NCBI GenBank assembly: GCA_013331015.1
Contig: DUHF01000210.1
Coordinates: 1 to 6,003 of the forward strand
Direction: 5' to 3'
Length of the DNA stretch: 6,003 nt
DNA from: Methanoregula sp.
Lineage (GTDB): Archaea; Halobacteriota; Methanomicrobia; Methanomicrobiales; Methanospirillaceae
In this document: positions 1 to 5,251 of the stretch, one piece after another
Layout: the number at the start of each line of letters is the position of its first letter
How positions within the stretch are numbered: the first letter of the stretch is position 1
The notes under the pieces: generated by a model
Told to the model about the DNA's origin: nothing
Seen by the model: the letters and a program-made list of their open reading frames with translations, nothing else
The model's database searches: none
Program-made: the position numbers and the translations under genes

Positions 1-1
1 A

Positions 2-79
2 CAAACGATGTCCAATGCAGTTATTACCGATGCGGTAAACCTGTACAGCAATGAAGAAGAACCTGCTTATGTGGGATGA
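2..79 (+). CDS. Possible 3' end of an upstream gene (or a 23-codon small ORF)
   Basis: Reading from base 2 there is an open frame to a TGA at 77-79. It contains an ATG at position 8, so it is either the last 25 codons of a gene that begins outside the window or a 23-residue small protein. The visible residues are mixed polar with an acidic run near the end (NEEEPAYVG). I do not recognise a family. It overlaps the Orc1/Cdc6 start by 29 nt in a different frame, as is common for tightly packed same-strand archaeal genes, and this might explain why that start has no clear ribosome binding site. It may equally be chance open frame. Confidence 0.35.
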   Translation, partial: QTMSNAVITDAVNLYSNEEEPAYVG

Positions 80-1175
80 ATCGCTCTTCCGCGACCCGGA
101 TGTGCTGGAGATCGACTATGTCCCCGAGCAGTTCGAGTTCCGCGATGCCCAGATGCGCGAGCTGGCGTTCCAGATCCGGCCCGGGCTCCGGGGCGGCCGT
201 CCGCTCAACACGGTCTGCAAGGGACTCCCCGGCACGGGAAAGACCACCAGCATAAAGAAACTCTTTGCCGAGATCGAGGAGACGACCAAGAAGCTCGTAC
301 CGGTGTACATCAACTGCCAGATCGACAACACCAAGTTCGCCATCGTCTCCCAGATCTACCGGAAACTCTCCGGTCACCTGCCCCCCTCGTCCGGCACCTC
401 CTTCAAGCAGGTCTTCGACGCTATCGCCCGGATGCTTATCAAGGAGGATATCGTCCTCCTGGTCACGCTCGACGACGCCAACTACCTCCTGTACGAGAAC
501 GAGATCAACAAGGTGCTTTATACCCTGCTCCGCTCGCACGAGACCTATGAAGGTACCCGGATCGGCGTCATCGTCATCATCAGCGACATGGACGTGGACC
601 TGTCCCGGGCGGTGGACGCGAGGGTTGCCTCGGTCTTCCGCCCCACCGAGATCTATTTCGCGCCCTATGGCGATGCGGAGATTCGCGAGATCATGAAAGC
701 CCGCGTCATGCAGGGGCTCTTCTCCGGCGTCTTGTCCGATGAACTCCTCGACCTTGTCGTGGAGCAGACCCAGAACAGCGGGGATCTTCGCGTGGGTATT
801 GATCTCCTGAAGCGTGCAACCCTCTCTGCAGAACGGGCCGCCCGGCGCAGCATCGAGCGGGAGGATATCTGTGGGGCGTACGAAATCTCGAAGTACCTGC
901 ACCTCAATTACACGGTGAAGACCCTAAAGGATGAGGAACGCCTCATCCTCCGGTTCCTTGCCGAAAGGAGTGCCAAAGAGCACGAGATGAACGCCGGGGA
1001 TGTGTACAAAGCGATCAAGGAGAAGAATGCAATCGGGTACACCCGTTTTTACGAGATTGTAAAAAAGATGGATGCGATGCGCCTCATCAACCTCCAGTAC
1101 CGGGAGGGCAAGGGCCGGACACGTATCATCACGCTCCGGTATGATCCGGCAAAGGTGCTCGAATATCTTGGGTGA
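51..1175 (+). CDS. cdc6: Orc1/Cdc6-family replication initiator (AAA+ ATPase), variant Walker B
   Basis: This 374-residue protein is of normal size for archaeal Orc1/Cdc6, which binds origin DNA and helps load the MCM helicase. Walker A is GLPGTGKTT at residues 58-66. A hydrophobic strand leads to the Walker B region LDDAN at 140-144, where the family usually has LDE. The sensor 1 region reads IISDMD (176-181), the probable arginine finger is R191 in DARVASVF, and sensor 2 is GDLR (244-247). A winged-helix DNA-binding domain fills about 292-374. The ATG at 51 is the first start after an in-frame TAA at 36-38 and keeps the N-terminal segment WDESLFRDP that precedes the AAA+ fold in relatives. 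A second ATG at 69 is possible, and neither has a good ribosome binding site. The sequence resembles the second Orc1/Cdc6 type of methanogens more than the conserved Cdc6-1 (from memory). The active-site departures may mean altered ATP hydrolysis or a regulatory role. Confidence 0.93.
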   Translation: MKKNLLMWDESLFRDPDVLEIDYVPEQFEFRDAQMRELAFQIRPGLRGGRPLNTVCKGLPGTGKTTSIKKLFAEIEETTKKLVPVYINCQIDNTKFAIVSQIYRKLSGHLPPSSGTSFKQVFDAIARMLIKEDIVLLVTLDDANYLLYENEINKVLYTLLRSHETYEGTRIGVIVIISDMDVDLSRAVDARVASVFRPTEIYFAPYGDAEIREIMKARVMQGLFSGVLSDELLDLVVEQTQNSGDLRVGIDLLKRATLSAERAARRSIEREDICGAYEISKYLHLNYTVKTLKDEERLILRFLAERSAKEHEMNAGDVYKAIKEKNAIGYTRFYEIVKKMDAMRLINLQYREGKGRTRIITLRYDPAKVLEYLG

Positions 1176-1201
1176 ACTGGCAACTTCCCACTTTTAATCA
1201 C

Positions 1202-1222
1202 GGATTTTTTTTGGAAAAATCC
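1202..1222 (+). terminator. Probable terminator of the Orc1/Cdc6 gene
   Basis: Twenty-six bases after the stop codon there is a run of eight T (1205-1212). It sits inside an inverted repeat, GGATTTTT (1202-1209) pairing with AAAAATCC (1215-1222) around a 5-nt loop. Archaeal termination mostly depends on the T-run, so this is a reasonable transcript end ahead of the mch promoter. Confidence 0.5.
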
Positions 1223-1248
1223 CGCTCATTGCAGTTTCCCCGGATTCT

Positions 1249-1279
1249 GCGAAAATTTTTCGCCTTTTGATTTTCAAAA
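1249..1279 (+). promoter_or_regulatory. Two adjacent 15-bp dyads upstream of the mch TATA box (candidate operators)
   Basis: Positions 1249-1263 form a perfect dyad, GCGAAAA-T-TTTTCGC. One base later, 1265-1279 form a second, TTTTGA-TTT-TCAAAA. They lie directly before and up to the TATA/BRE region of mch, where archaeal activators or repressors commonly bind. The dyads are directly visible. Any role as binding sites is inference, because A/T-rich sequence gives short palindromes by chance. Confidence 0.4.
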
Positions 1280-1288
1280 ATATTATAC
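1278..1288 (+). promoter_or_regulatory. Candidate TATA box of mch
   Basis: An AATATTATAC stretch centred near 1284 lies about 44 nt before the ATG at 1328. Archaeal transcription starts about 25 nt after the TATA centre, which puts the start near 1309 and gives a leader of roughly 18 nt. The regulator and DUF350 genes show almost the same TATA-to-ATG distance (42-45 nt), which supports this call and the choice of the 1328 start. Confidence 0.6.
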
Positions 1289-1313
1289 GGTAATGCATCC
1301 TCTTTTATGATAC

Positions 1314-1319
1314 AGGGGT
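1314..1319 (+). promoter_or_regulatory. Ribosome binding site deciding the mch start
   Basis: AGGGGT ends 8 nt before the ATG at 1328. The in-frame ATG at 1307 has no such site and would coincide with the predicted transcription start. The later ATG is therefore preferred. Confidence 0.55.
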
Positions 1320-1327
1320 TTTTCCAA

Positions 1328-2272
1328 ATGTTAAGTGTGAACGAACTGGCACTCGAGATTTTTGACAATCTGGCCGATCTTGCCGAGGAATTCAACTGCG
1401 CCTACCATGAACTGGACAATGGCGCACGGATCGTAGACTGCGGGGTATCCGTCCGCGGAGGCTATGCTGCCGGCAGGGCATTTACCGAGATTTGCATGGG
1501 CGGTCTTGGCGAAGTGAACTTCCGCAACGGGGAGATCAAGGGCATCCCGATGCCCTTTATCGATGTGAACACCGACTTCCCCGCCATCTCGTGCCTTGGC
1601 GCACAGAAGGCCGGCTGGACGGTCAAGGTGGGCAACTTCTTTGCCATGGGCAGCGGCCCGGCCCGGGCGCTCTCCTTAAAGCCCAAGCACACCTTCGAGG
1701 TCATCGAGTACGAGGACGACTACGATGTTGCCGTCATCTGTTTAGAGTCCGACCACCTCCCGAATGCAGAAGTCATGAACAAGATTGCCGAGGAATGCCA
1801 CATCGATGTCGCTAATGTCTGCGCTGTTGTCGCCCCGACCTCATCCATGGTCGGCTCGATCCAGGTTGCCGGCCGCTGTGTCGAGACTGCGATCTACAAG
1901 CTCAACGAGCTCGGGTTTGATACCAAGAAGGTCATTTCTGCGATGGGATCCGCCCCCATCCCGCCGGTCCGCGGGCTCAAGCTTGCCATGGGTGTCACCA
2001 ACGATGCTACCATCTACTACGGCAGGATCAGCCTCACCATGAACGCTCCCGAGATCAAGGACTACCTTGACAGGATCCCAAGCAACAAGAGCAAGGGGTA
2101 CGGCAAGCCGTTCAACGATATCTTCAAGGAAGCGAACTACGACTTCTACCAGATCGACACTTCGCTCTTCTCACCTGCAGAGGTTGTCATCAACGAGGTA
2201 TCGAGCGGCGCCGTGTACCATGTCGGTGCCGTCAATGCAGATGTCACGCTGAAGTCCTTTGGGCTCCAGTAA
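1328..2272 (+). CDS. mch: Methenyl-tetrahydromethanopterin cyclohydrolase
   Basis: The enzyme reversibly hydrolyses N5,N10-methenyl-tetrahydromethanopterin to N5-formyl-tetrahydromethanopterin (or the reverse during CO2 reduction). It is the third step from CO2 to methane and acts in the cytoplasm. The 314-residue product matches the usual length of about 315-320. Family segments are visible along the whole chain: LDNGARIVDCGV (29-40), GGYAAGRAFTEICMGGL (44-60), PAISCLGAQKAGW (85-97), NFFAMGSGPARAL (103-115), APTSSMVGSIQVAGRCVE (169-186) and MGSAPIPPVRG (206-216). R183 and E186 fall at the numbers I recall for the catalytic Arg/Glu pair of the Archaeoglobus enzyme. An upstream in-frame ATG at 1307 would add seven residues. 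The 1328 start is preferred because of its ribosome binding site and because MLSVNE resembles the N-termini of relatives. The gene has its own promoter and is followed by a T-run, so it is probably monocistronic. Confidence 0.97.
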   Translation: MLSVNELALEIFDNLADLAEEFNCAYHELDNGARIVDCGVSVRGGYAAGRAFTEICMGGLGEVNFRNGEIKGIPMPFIDVNTDFPAISCLGAQKAGWTVKVGNFFAMGSGPARALSLKPKHTFEVIEYEDDYDVAVICLESDHLPNAEVMNKIAEECHIDVANVCAVVAPTSSMVGSIQVAGRCVETAIYKLNELGFDTKKVISAMGSAPIPPVRGLKLAMGVTNDATIYYGRISLTMNAPEIKDYLDRIPSNKSKGYGKPFNDIFKEANYDFYQIDTSLFSPAEVVINEVSSGAVYHVGAVNADVTLKSFGLQ

Positions 2273-2281
2273 CACTCATCC

Positions 2282-2289
2282 TTTTTTTT
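2282..2289 (+). terminator. T-run terminator of mch
   Basis: A run of eight T begins 9 nt after the mch stop codon, with no strong hairpin before it. This is the usual archaeal terminator form. It faces the terminator of the convergent minus-strand gene. Confidence 0.6.
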
Positions 2290-2319
2290 ACTGTTGTTGA
2301 GGTACCGTACAGTCCGGTC

Positions 2320-2350
2320 AAAAACAAAAAAAGGATACGGGAATTTTCCC
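2320..2350 (-). terminator. Hairpin plus T-run terminator of the membrane regulator gene
   Basis: Read on the minus strand, a GGGAA/TTCCC hairpin (2339-2350) begins 20 nt after the stop codon. It is followed by TTTTTTT-G-TTTTT (2332-2320). Together with the mch T-run it forms a two-way terminator in the short gap between convergent genes. Confidence 0.65.
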
Positions 2351-2370
2351 AGCCAGATGTACAAGGCCTG

Positions 2371-3318
2371 TTATCCGGTCTCATCCCTTTTTAGCCGGAT
2401 AAGGTTCTCCCGCCCTTTCCGCACTTTTATGATGATTCCTTTCTGGTGAAGGCCGTTAAGTGATGCGCTTACTGTTGACCTTGGAAGGCCGAGGAGTCGG
2501 ACGATATCGGACTGGAAAAGTTCCCCGCTGTTTGCAGAAAGGAGCCGGACAATCCGGTCCTCAACACTTTTTACTTCATCCTCCGAAAGAGAGGGCACTG
2601 GTTCTTCGGGCTCTTCTTCGACGACTCCTGCCCGCCATCTCATGAAGATAAACCCGGCAACGATGAGGAGAAGAGCAACAAACCCTGCAGCGATCGGGAT
2701 GACCGGAAGGGAAGACGCGGTCTTTTCAAGGACCACCCGGGGCTCGCCCGGGGCAAAGGATCGCTGGCCGTACCAGGTGATGCCGTCACGCTTCTGGTCG
2801 GGCGCAGGTTCGATACCCGCCGGCGTATACCCTTCCGGAAACCGGAGGATGAGCGTACTATCCCTTGCAAGGTAGAGCCCTCCGGCAAAAGCATCGCCAA
2901 TGGAAATACCCGCTTCGGTCACCTTAGCAAACCCGTCCCAGGTGAACGTGTACACCACAACACCGTACTTCCCTGTCGGGGATAGCTGGATTACTGCATC
3001 GCTTTTCACATTGCTCACGGTCATTTTGCGCGACGCGCCAACCGATGCCTGTGCCGCGGACCGTTGCATGAGATCCTGCACCTCAGGGAGGTGTATCGCG
3101 GGCAGGTCACGGGTATAGGCCTCAAAGCTGGTAACCTCCGCATCGGATCCCAGCAGGGTACGATATTCTATACGCCAGGTTGCACTCCCGTCGTCAATTA
3201 CCGTGATGGTGTAGGTGGTGGTATACTCAGGAGCCGGGGCTGTTGCTGCTGCCAAAGTACCTGCTGCAAGGAACAGGAGCAGGATGGCCGCTATCACATT
3301 CCGGGGTTTTGTGTTCAT
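2371..3318 (-). CDS. Membrane-anchored winged-helix transcriptional regulator with external sensor-like domain
   Basis: The 315-residue protein has a signal sequence or N-terminal anchor (hydrophobic 8-25). A beta-rich extracytoplasmic region follows at about 30-200, rich in Thr and Val. One strong transmembrane helix at about 204-227 is followed by RWR, fitting a cytoplasmic C-terminus. After an acidic linker (EEEPEEP, 233-239) comes a winged-helix domain (about 247-311) with a likely recognition helix around LPRSTVSASLNGLHQKG (278-294) and a basic wing (KVRKGREN, 298-305). This matches the archaeal type with an external DUF7345-like domain and a MarR-like DUF7343-like helix-turn-helix (names from memory). 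I infer a one-component system that carries an outside or membrane signal straight to DNA. Ligand and targets are unknown. It has a GGTGA ribosome binding site (3322-3326), its own TATA box and its own terminator. It is the only regulator among the minus-strand envelope genes. Confidence 0.85.
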   Translation of the reverse strand: MNTKPRNVIAAILLLFLAAGTLAAATAPAPEYTTTYTITVIDDGSATWRIEYRTLLGSDAEVTSFEAYTRDLPAIHLPEVQDLMQRSAAQASVGASRKMTVSNVKSDAVIQLSPTGKYGVVVYTFTWDGFAKVTEAGISIGDAFAGGLYLARDSTLILRFPEGYTPAGIEPAPDQKRDGITWYGQRSFAPGEPRVVLEKTASSLPVIPIAAGFVALLLIVAGFIFMRWRAGVVEEEPEEPVPSLSEDEVKSVEDRIVRLLSANSGELFQSDIVRLLGLPRSTVSASLNGLHQKGIIIKVRKGRENLIRLKRDETG

Positions 3319-3355
3319 GAGTCACCGGCGTGTTTTTTGTATTCTTCGTTTCACC

Positions 3356-3364
3356 AATATAAAA
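3356..3364 (-). promoter_or_regulatory. Candidate TATA box of the membrane regulator gene
   Basis: On the minus strand TTTTATATT lies with its centre about 42 nt before the ATG at 3318, giving a predicted leader of about 16 nt. It sits only 5 bases from the hairpin that probably ends the preceding DUF5667 transcript, so terminator and promoter are nearly fused. Confidence 0.55.
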
Positions 3365-3368
3365 CTAA

Positions 3369-3393
3369 CCTGTCCGGTGGTTTCCCGGACAGG
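3369..3393 (-). terminator. Perfect 9-bp hairpin after the DUF5667-like gene
   Basis: CCTGTCCGG (3369-3377) pairs perfectly with CCGGACAGG (3385-3393) around a 7-nt loop, starting 15 nt after the DUF5667-like stop codon. On the minus strand it is followed by TTAGTTTTATATT, a loose T-rich tract that is also the TATA region of the next gene. It could be a terminator, an operator for the regulator gene (perhaps autoregulation), or both. Confidence 0.5.
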
Positions 3394-3408
3394 TAGTGGT
3401 ATCCACGA

Positions 3409-4290
3409 TTAATTCCTGCGCGAATTCCCGTTTCCTTTATCGTCGCTGTTGCCGTTTGCGTTCCCGCTTCCCTGCATTGCATTATCAGTGGATTTTCCCG
3501 GCTGGGGCGATGCGGGATTTGATGGACCGGGGGTATCCTGTCCGGACCTGCCCCGGGTATCTGTTGTATTGTCCGGCTTCTGCGTTCCCGTAACCGTGTC
3601 CCTGTTCTTTCCTCGCTCTTCATTCTGGGCCTGCACCTGGTTCGCGTTTTGCTCCCCTTCGCCATTTCCTGCCGGGTTTTCTGTCCGGGCCCCGATGCGG
3701 TATGCCCTGATTATCGTATTGTTGTTCTTCCCGACTCCCTTATCAAAGCGGGTCTGGGTTTTTTCCTCGAATTTTTGCTCAAGTCCCAGACTGTTGTTGT
3801 ACGCCCGCTCAAGGCCCGGGTTGCCGGGATGGGAGATCATGAGATTCTCAAGCACGATTTGGTGTTTCGCATGCATTTCCTGTGCGTGCAGGAGACCGGT
3901 TGCATTGGACCCGAAGTAAGCAAGCCTCATCTGCGTGAGGTTGATCTTCTGCCAGTACAGGTCAAGGGCCTGTTCTGCAGTCCTGGTACGGTTTTTGGCA
4001 AGTTCAACCTTTACTTCTGAAAGGCGGAGCTGTGCGTGTTTCATCTGTTTGGTGACCCGCTCGCTCTCGTTTGCGGTGAAGGATTCATCAAGGTCTTCCC
4101 ATGCGAGTTTCAGCCCGTAGAGCGGGTTGTCAGCGCCAATTGGGTCGTCAATCAGGGGGAGATCTTCGAATTCAATGGAATCCGGTGAATCCTGCACTCC
4201 GGTTTCAGCAGTCCCTGCGGTGGCTGTTGTGACCATGCAGAGCAGTGCAAGTGCAATAATGCCTGCAAGGATTATTGAGGGTATTTTCAT
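3409..4290 (-). CDS. Secreted DUF5667-like protein with low-complexity Asn/Gly-rich tail
   Basis: The start at 4290 gives a 293-residue protein that begins MKIPS with a clear signal peptide (hydrophobic 5-22, likely cleavage near ATAG/TAET at 26). A GGAG ribosome binding site (4299-4302) lies 8 nt upstream. A longer frame from 4383 would bury the signal peptide and is rejected. After an acidic stretch, PLYGLKLAWEDLDESFT (56-72) is the hallmark opening of DUF5667. A long amphipathic helical region to about 185 follows, which may form a bundle or coiled coil. Residues about 203-293 are disordered and rich in Asn, Gly, Asp, Gln, Ser and Pro, ending in RRN. There is no C-terminal membrane helix. 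Many N-glycosylation sequons (for example N74, N100, N117, N129, N165) fit a surface-exposed glycoprotein. The function of DUF5667 is not known to me. The regulator gene lies downstream on the same strand. Confidence 0.82.
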   Translation of the reverse strand: MKIPSIILAGIIALALLCMVTTATAGTAETGVQDSPDSIEFEDLPLIDDPIGADNPLYGLKLAWEDLDESFTANESERVTKQMKHAQLRLSEVKVELAKNRTRTAEQALDLYWQKINLTQMRLAYFGSNATGLLHAQEMHAKHQIVLENLMISHPGNPGLERAYNNSLGLEQKFEEKTQTRFDKGVGKNNNTIIRAYRIGARTENPAGNGEGEQNANQVQAQNEERGKNRDTVTGTQKPDNTTDTRGRSGQDTPGPSNPASPQPGKSTDNAMQGSGNANGNSDDKGNGNSRRN

Positions 4291-4556
4291 AGGCAAATCT
4301 CCTTTTGTGCGGCATGCTGCCACTGGTCCCAGGGTGGGTTTCGGGACGCAATAAAGAGAGCGAAGATCCAGCCACGATCCCAATTGTTCCCAACGCGATG
4401 GATGCCCGGATAATTGTTCTGGATTGTCCAGATCGGCAAAAGGGGTGTGATTTGACGATTTTAAAAAATCTGGAATCCGGGCCGGATATACGGAGATCTT
4501 GCGGGATCCGGTTGAATATCGCGCGGTCAGCCCGAGAGTCGCGGCACAAAAAAAGG
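4291..4556 (-). promoter_or_regulatory. 266-nt gene-free upstream region of the DUF5667-like gene, with three dyads
   Basis: No convincing gene lies here. Three short dyads are visible: TCTGGA-TTG-TCCAGA (4418-4432), GATTTT-AA-AAAATC (4457-4470) and ATCCGG-G-CCGGAT (4475-4487). The second doubles as a TATA-like element on the minus strand. If used, transcription would start near 4437, close to the first dyad, with a leader of about 147 nt. A weaker TATA-like CTTTAT (4351-4356) would give a leader of about 38 nt. Which one is used cannot be told from sequence alone. Confidence 0.35.
4548..4554 (-). terminator. T-run terminator of the DUF350-like gene
   Basis: On the minus strand, seven consecutive T begin 2 nt after the TGA stop codon of the DUF350-like gene. 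A T-run this close to the stop is a common archaeal terminator form. It suggests that most transcription ends before the DUF5667-like gene. Confidence 0.5.
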
Positions 4557-5057
4557 TCAGGCAAGGGCTGCGGTGATCCCCAGTACGCCTGACTGGACGA
4601 TGACGGCAACCGCGATGATGACGCCGGCCATCTCGAGAGCGACGGCAACATTGCCTTTTTTGAGTTCCTCAAACTCCTCGACGCCCTTGGTGAGTTTGTC
4701 AAGGATGTTGAGGGCAAGATAGATGGCGCCAACGGCAAGAGCGATGCCGACTACCAGCTGAAAAAGGGAAAGGCTGATGGCAATGATCCCGTTTACAGAT
4801 AAGAGTCCTTCACTGAGTGCCTTGCCGATACCAGCGGAAAGGCCTTTTACCCCTGACTCGACCACAATTGCGATGGCGATAAAGACCACGGCAACGATGA
4901 TACCAACCGCGGTGTTCCCTTTGGCAAGTTCCTGTTCCATATTGATACTGCTCGTGATCCTGGCAAGCGTCCAGAACCCGATATACAGGGCTATAACGGC
5001 AAAGACGATTGCAACAACTAACTGTAATATACCGACAACTGCGTTTTCAAGAAACAT
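4557..5057 (-). CDS. DUF350-like integral membrane protein with internal duplication
   Basis: The 166-residue protein is almost entirely hydrophobic, with four predicted transmembrane helices at about 7-30, 48-67, 94-117 and 136-155. It consists of two copies of one 63-residue unit: residues 11-73 and 99-161 align without gaps, with 28 identical positions by eye. Shared landmarks are QLVV, an E-L-x-K-G-N motif in the loop (GN at 47-48 and 135-136) and SGV near the end of the second helix (68-70 and 156-158). This two-helix repeat with KGN is typical of DUF350 (YjfL-like) proteins, whose function is not settled. Each repeat contributes a helix pair, and the whole may form a small channel-like or scaffold unit (inference). 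The start at 5057 has a GAGGG site 5 nt upstream. The gene has its own TATA box and T-run terminator, so it is probably transcribed alone. Confidence 0.85.
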   Translation of the reverse strand: MFLENAVVGILQLVVAIVFAVIALYIGFWTLARITSSINMEQELAKGNTAVGIIVAVVFIAIAIVVESGVKGLSAGIGKALSEGLLSVNGIIAISLSLFQLVVGIALAVGAIYLALNILDKLTKGVEEFEELKKGNVAVALEMAGVIIAVAVIVQSGVLGITAALA

Positions 5058-5062
5058 ACATA

Positions 5063-5067
5063 CCCTC
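5063..5067 (-). promoter_or_regulatory. Ribosome binding site of the DUF350-like gene
   Basis: On the minus strand GAGGG lies 5 nt before the ATG at 5057. A second, out-of-frame ATG lies at 5061-5059 between this site and the start. The spacing and the conserved reading frame favour 5057. Confidence 0.5.
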
Positions 5068-5096
5068 TTTCCGGTATGAGGTGTGCCATCAGATGG

Positions 5097-5107
5097 TAAA
5101 AATATTT
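5097..5107 (-). promoter_or_regulatory. Candidate TATA box of the DUF350-like gene
   Basis: On the minus strand AAATATTTTTA is centred about 45 nt before the ATG at 5057, giving a leader of about 19 nt. An 11-bp dyad, CCATC-A-GATGG (5086-5096), lies directly downstream between the TATA box and the predicted start of transcription, a position where a repressor could act. Confidence 0.55.
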
Positions 5108-5251
5108 CTCCGGAATAATGGCAGTGGTACTATCAAAGGGTCGTGTGTTGCAGGCATTGCCCGACACCCGTCACGGGCGGGATAGGGCCGCAATCCGTGT
5201 CAGCAGGGAGTAAAATGACTGACCTGAAGGGAATGCGATCCGAAAATAGGA
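5108..5251 (-). other. Gene-free spacer between the DUF5803-like and DUF350-like genes
   Basis: This stretch has no convincing gene. A short GC-rich dyad, CCCGT-C-ACGGG (5167-5177), overlaps an alternative pairing of GCCCG (5159-5163) with CGGGC (5174-5178). No T-run follows on the minus strand, so a terminator for the DUF5803-like transcript is not evident and some read-through into the DUF350-like gene is possible. Confidence 0.3.

Noticed and set aside
24..902. A 292-codon open frame on the minus strand opposite the Orc1/Cdc6 gene
   Set aside because: It is antisense to a clear AAA+ protein, resembles no family I know, and is explained by the G+C-rich codon bias of the sense gene.
1176..1306. 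Possible replication origin (ORB-type repeats) next to the Orc1/Cdc6 gene
   Set aside because: No repeated ORB or mini-ORB element with its G-string could be recognised. The T-rich sequence is explained by a terminator and the mch promoter. The upstream side of the gene is outside the window.
1307..1327. Upstream in-frame ATG that would lengthen Mch by seven residues
   Set aside because: The 1328 start has a ribosome binding site at suitable spacing and a family-like N-terminus. 1307 lies about at the predicted transcription start. A leaderless transcript cannot be fully excluded.
4291..4383. Longer N-terminus for the DUF5667-like protein from ATG 4383
   Set aside because: It would place 31 unrelated residues before an obvious signal peptide, while 4290 has a GGAG site 8 nt upstream.
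5159..5178. GC-rich hairpin as a terminator or small RNA
   Set aside because: Stems are only 5 bp, two pairings compete, and no T-run follows on the minus strand.
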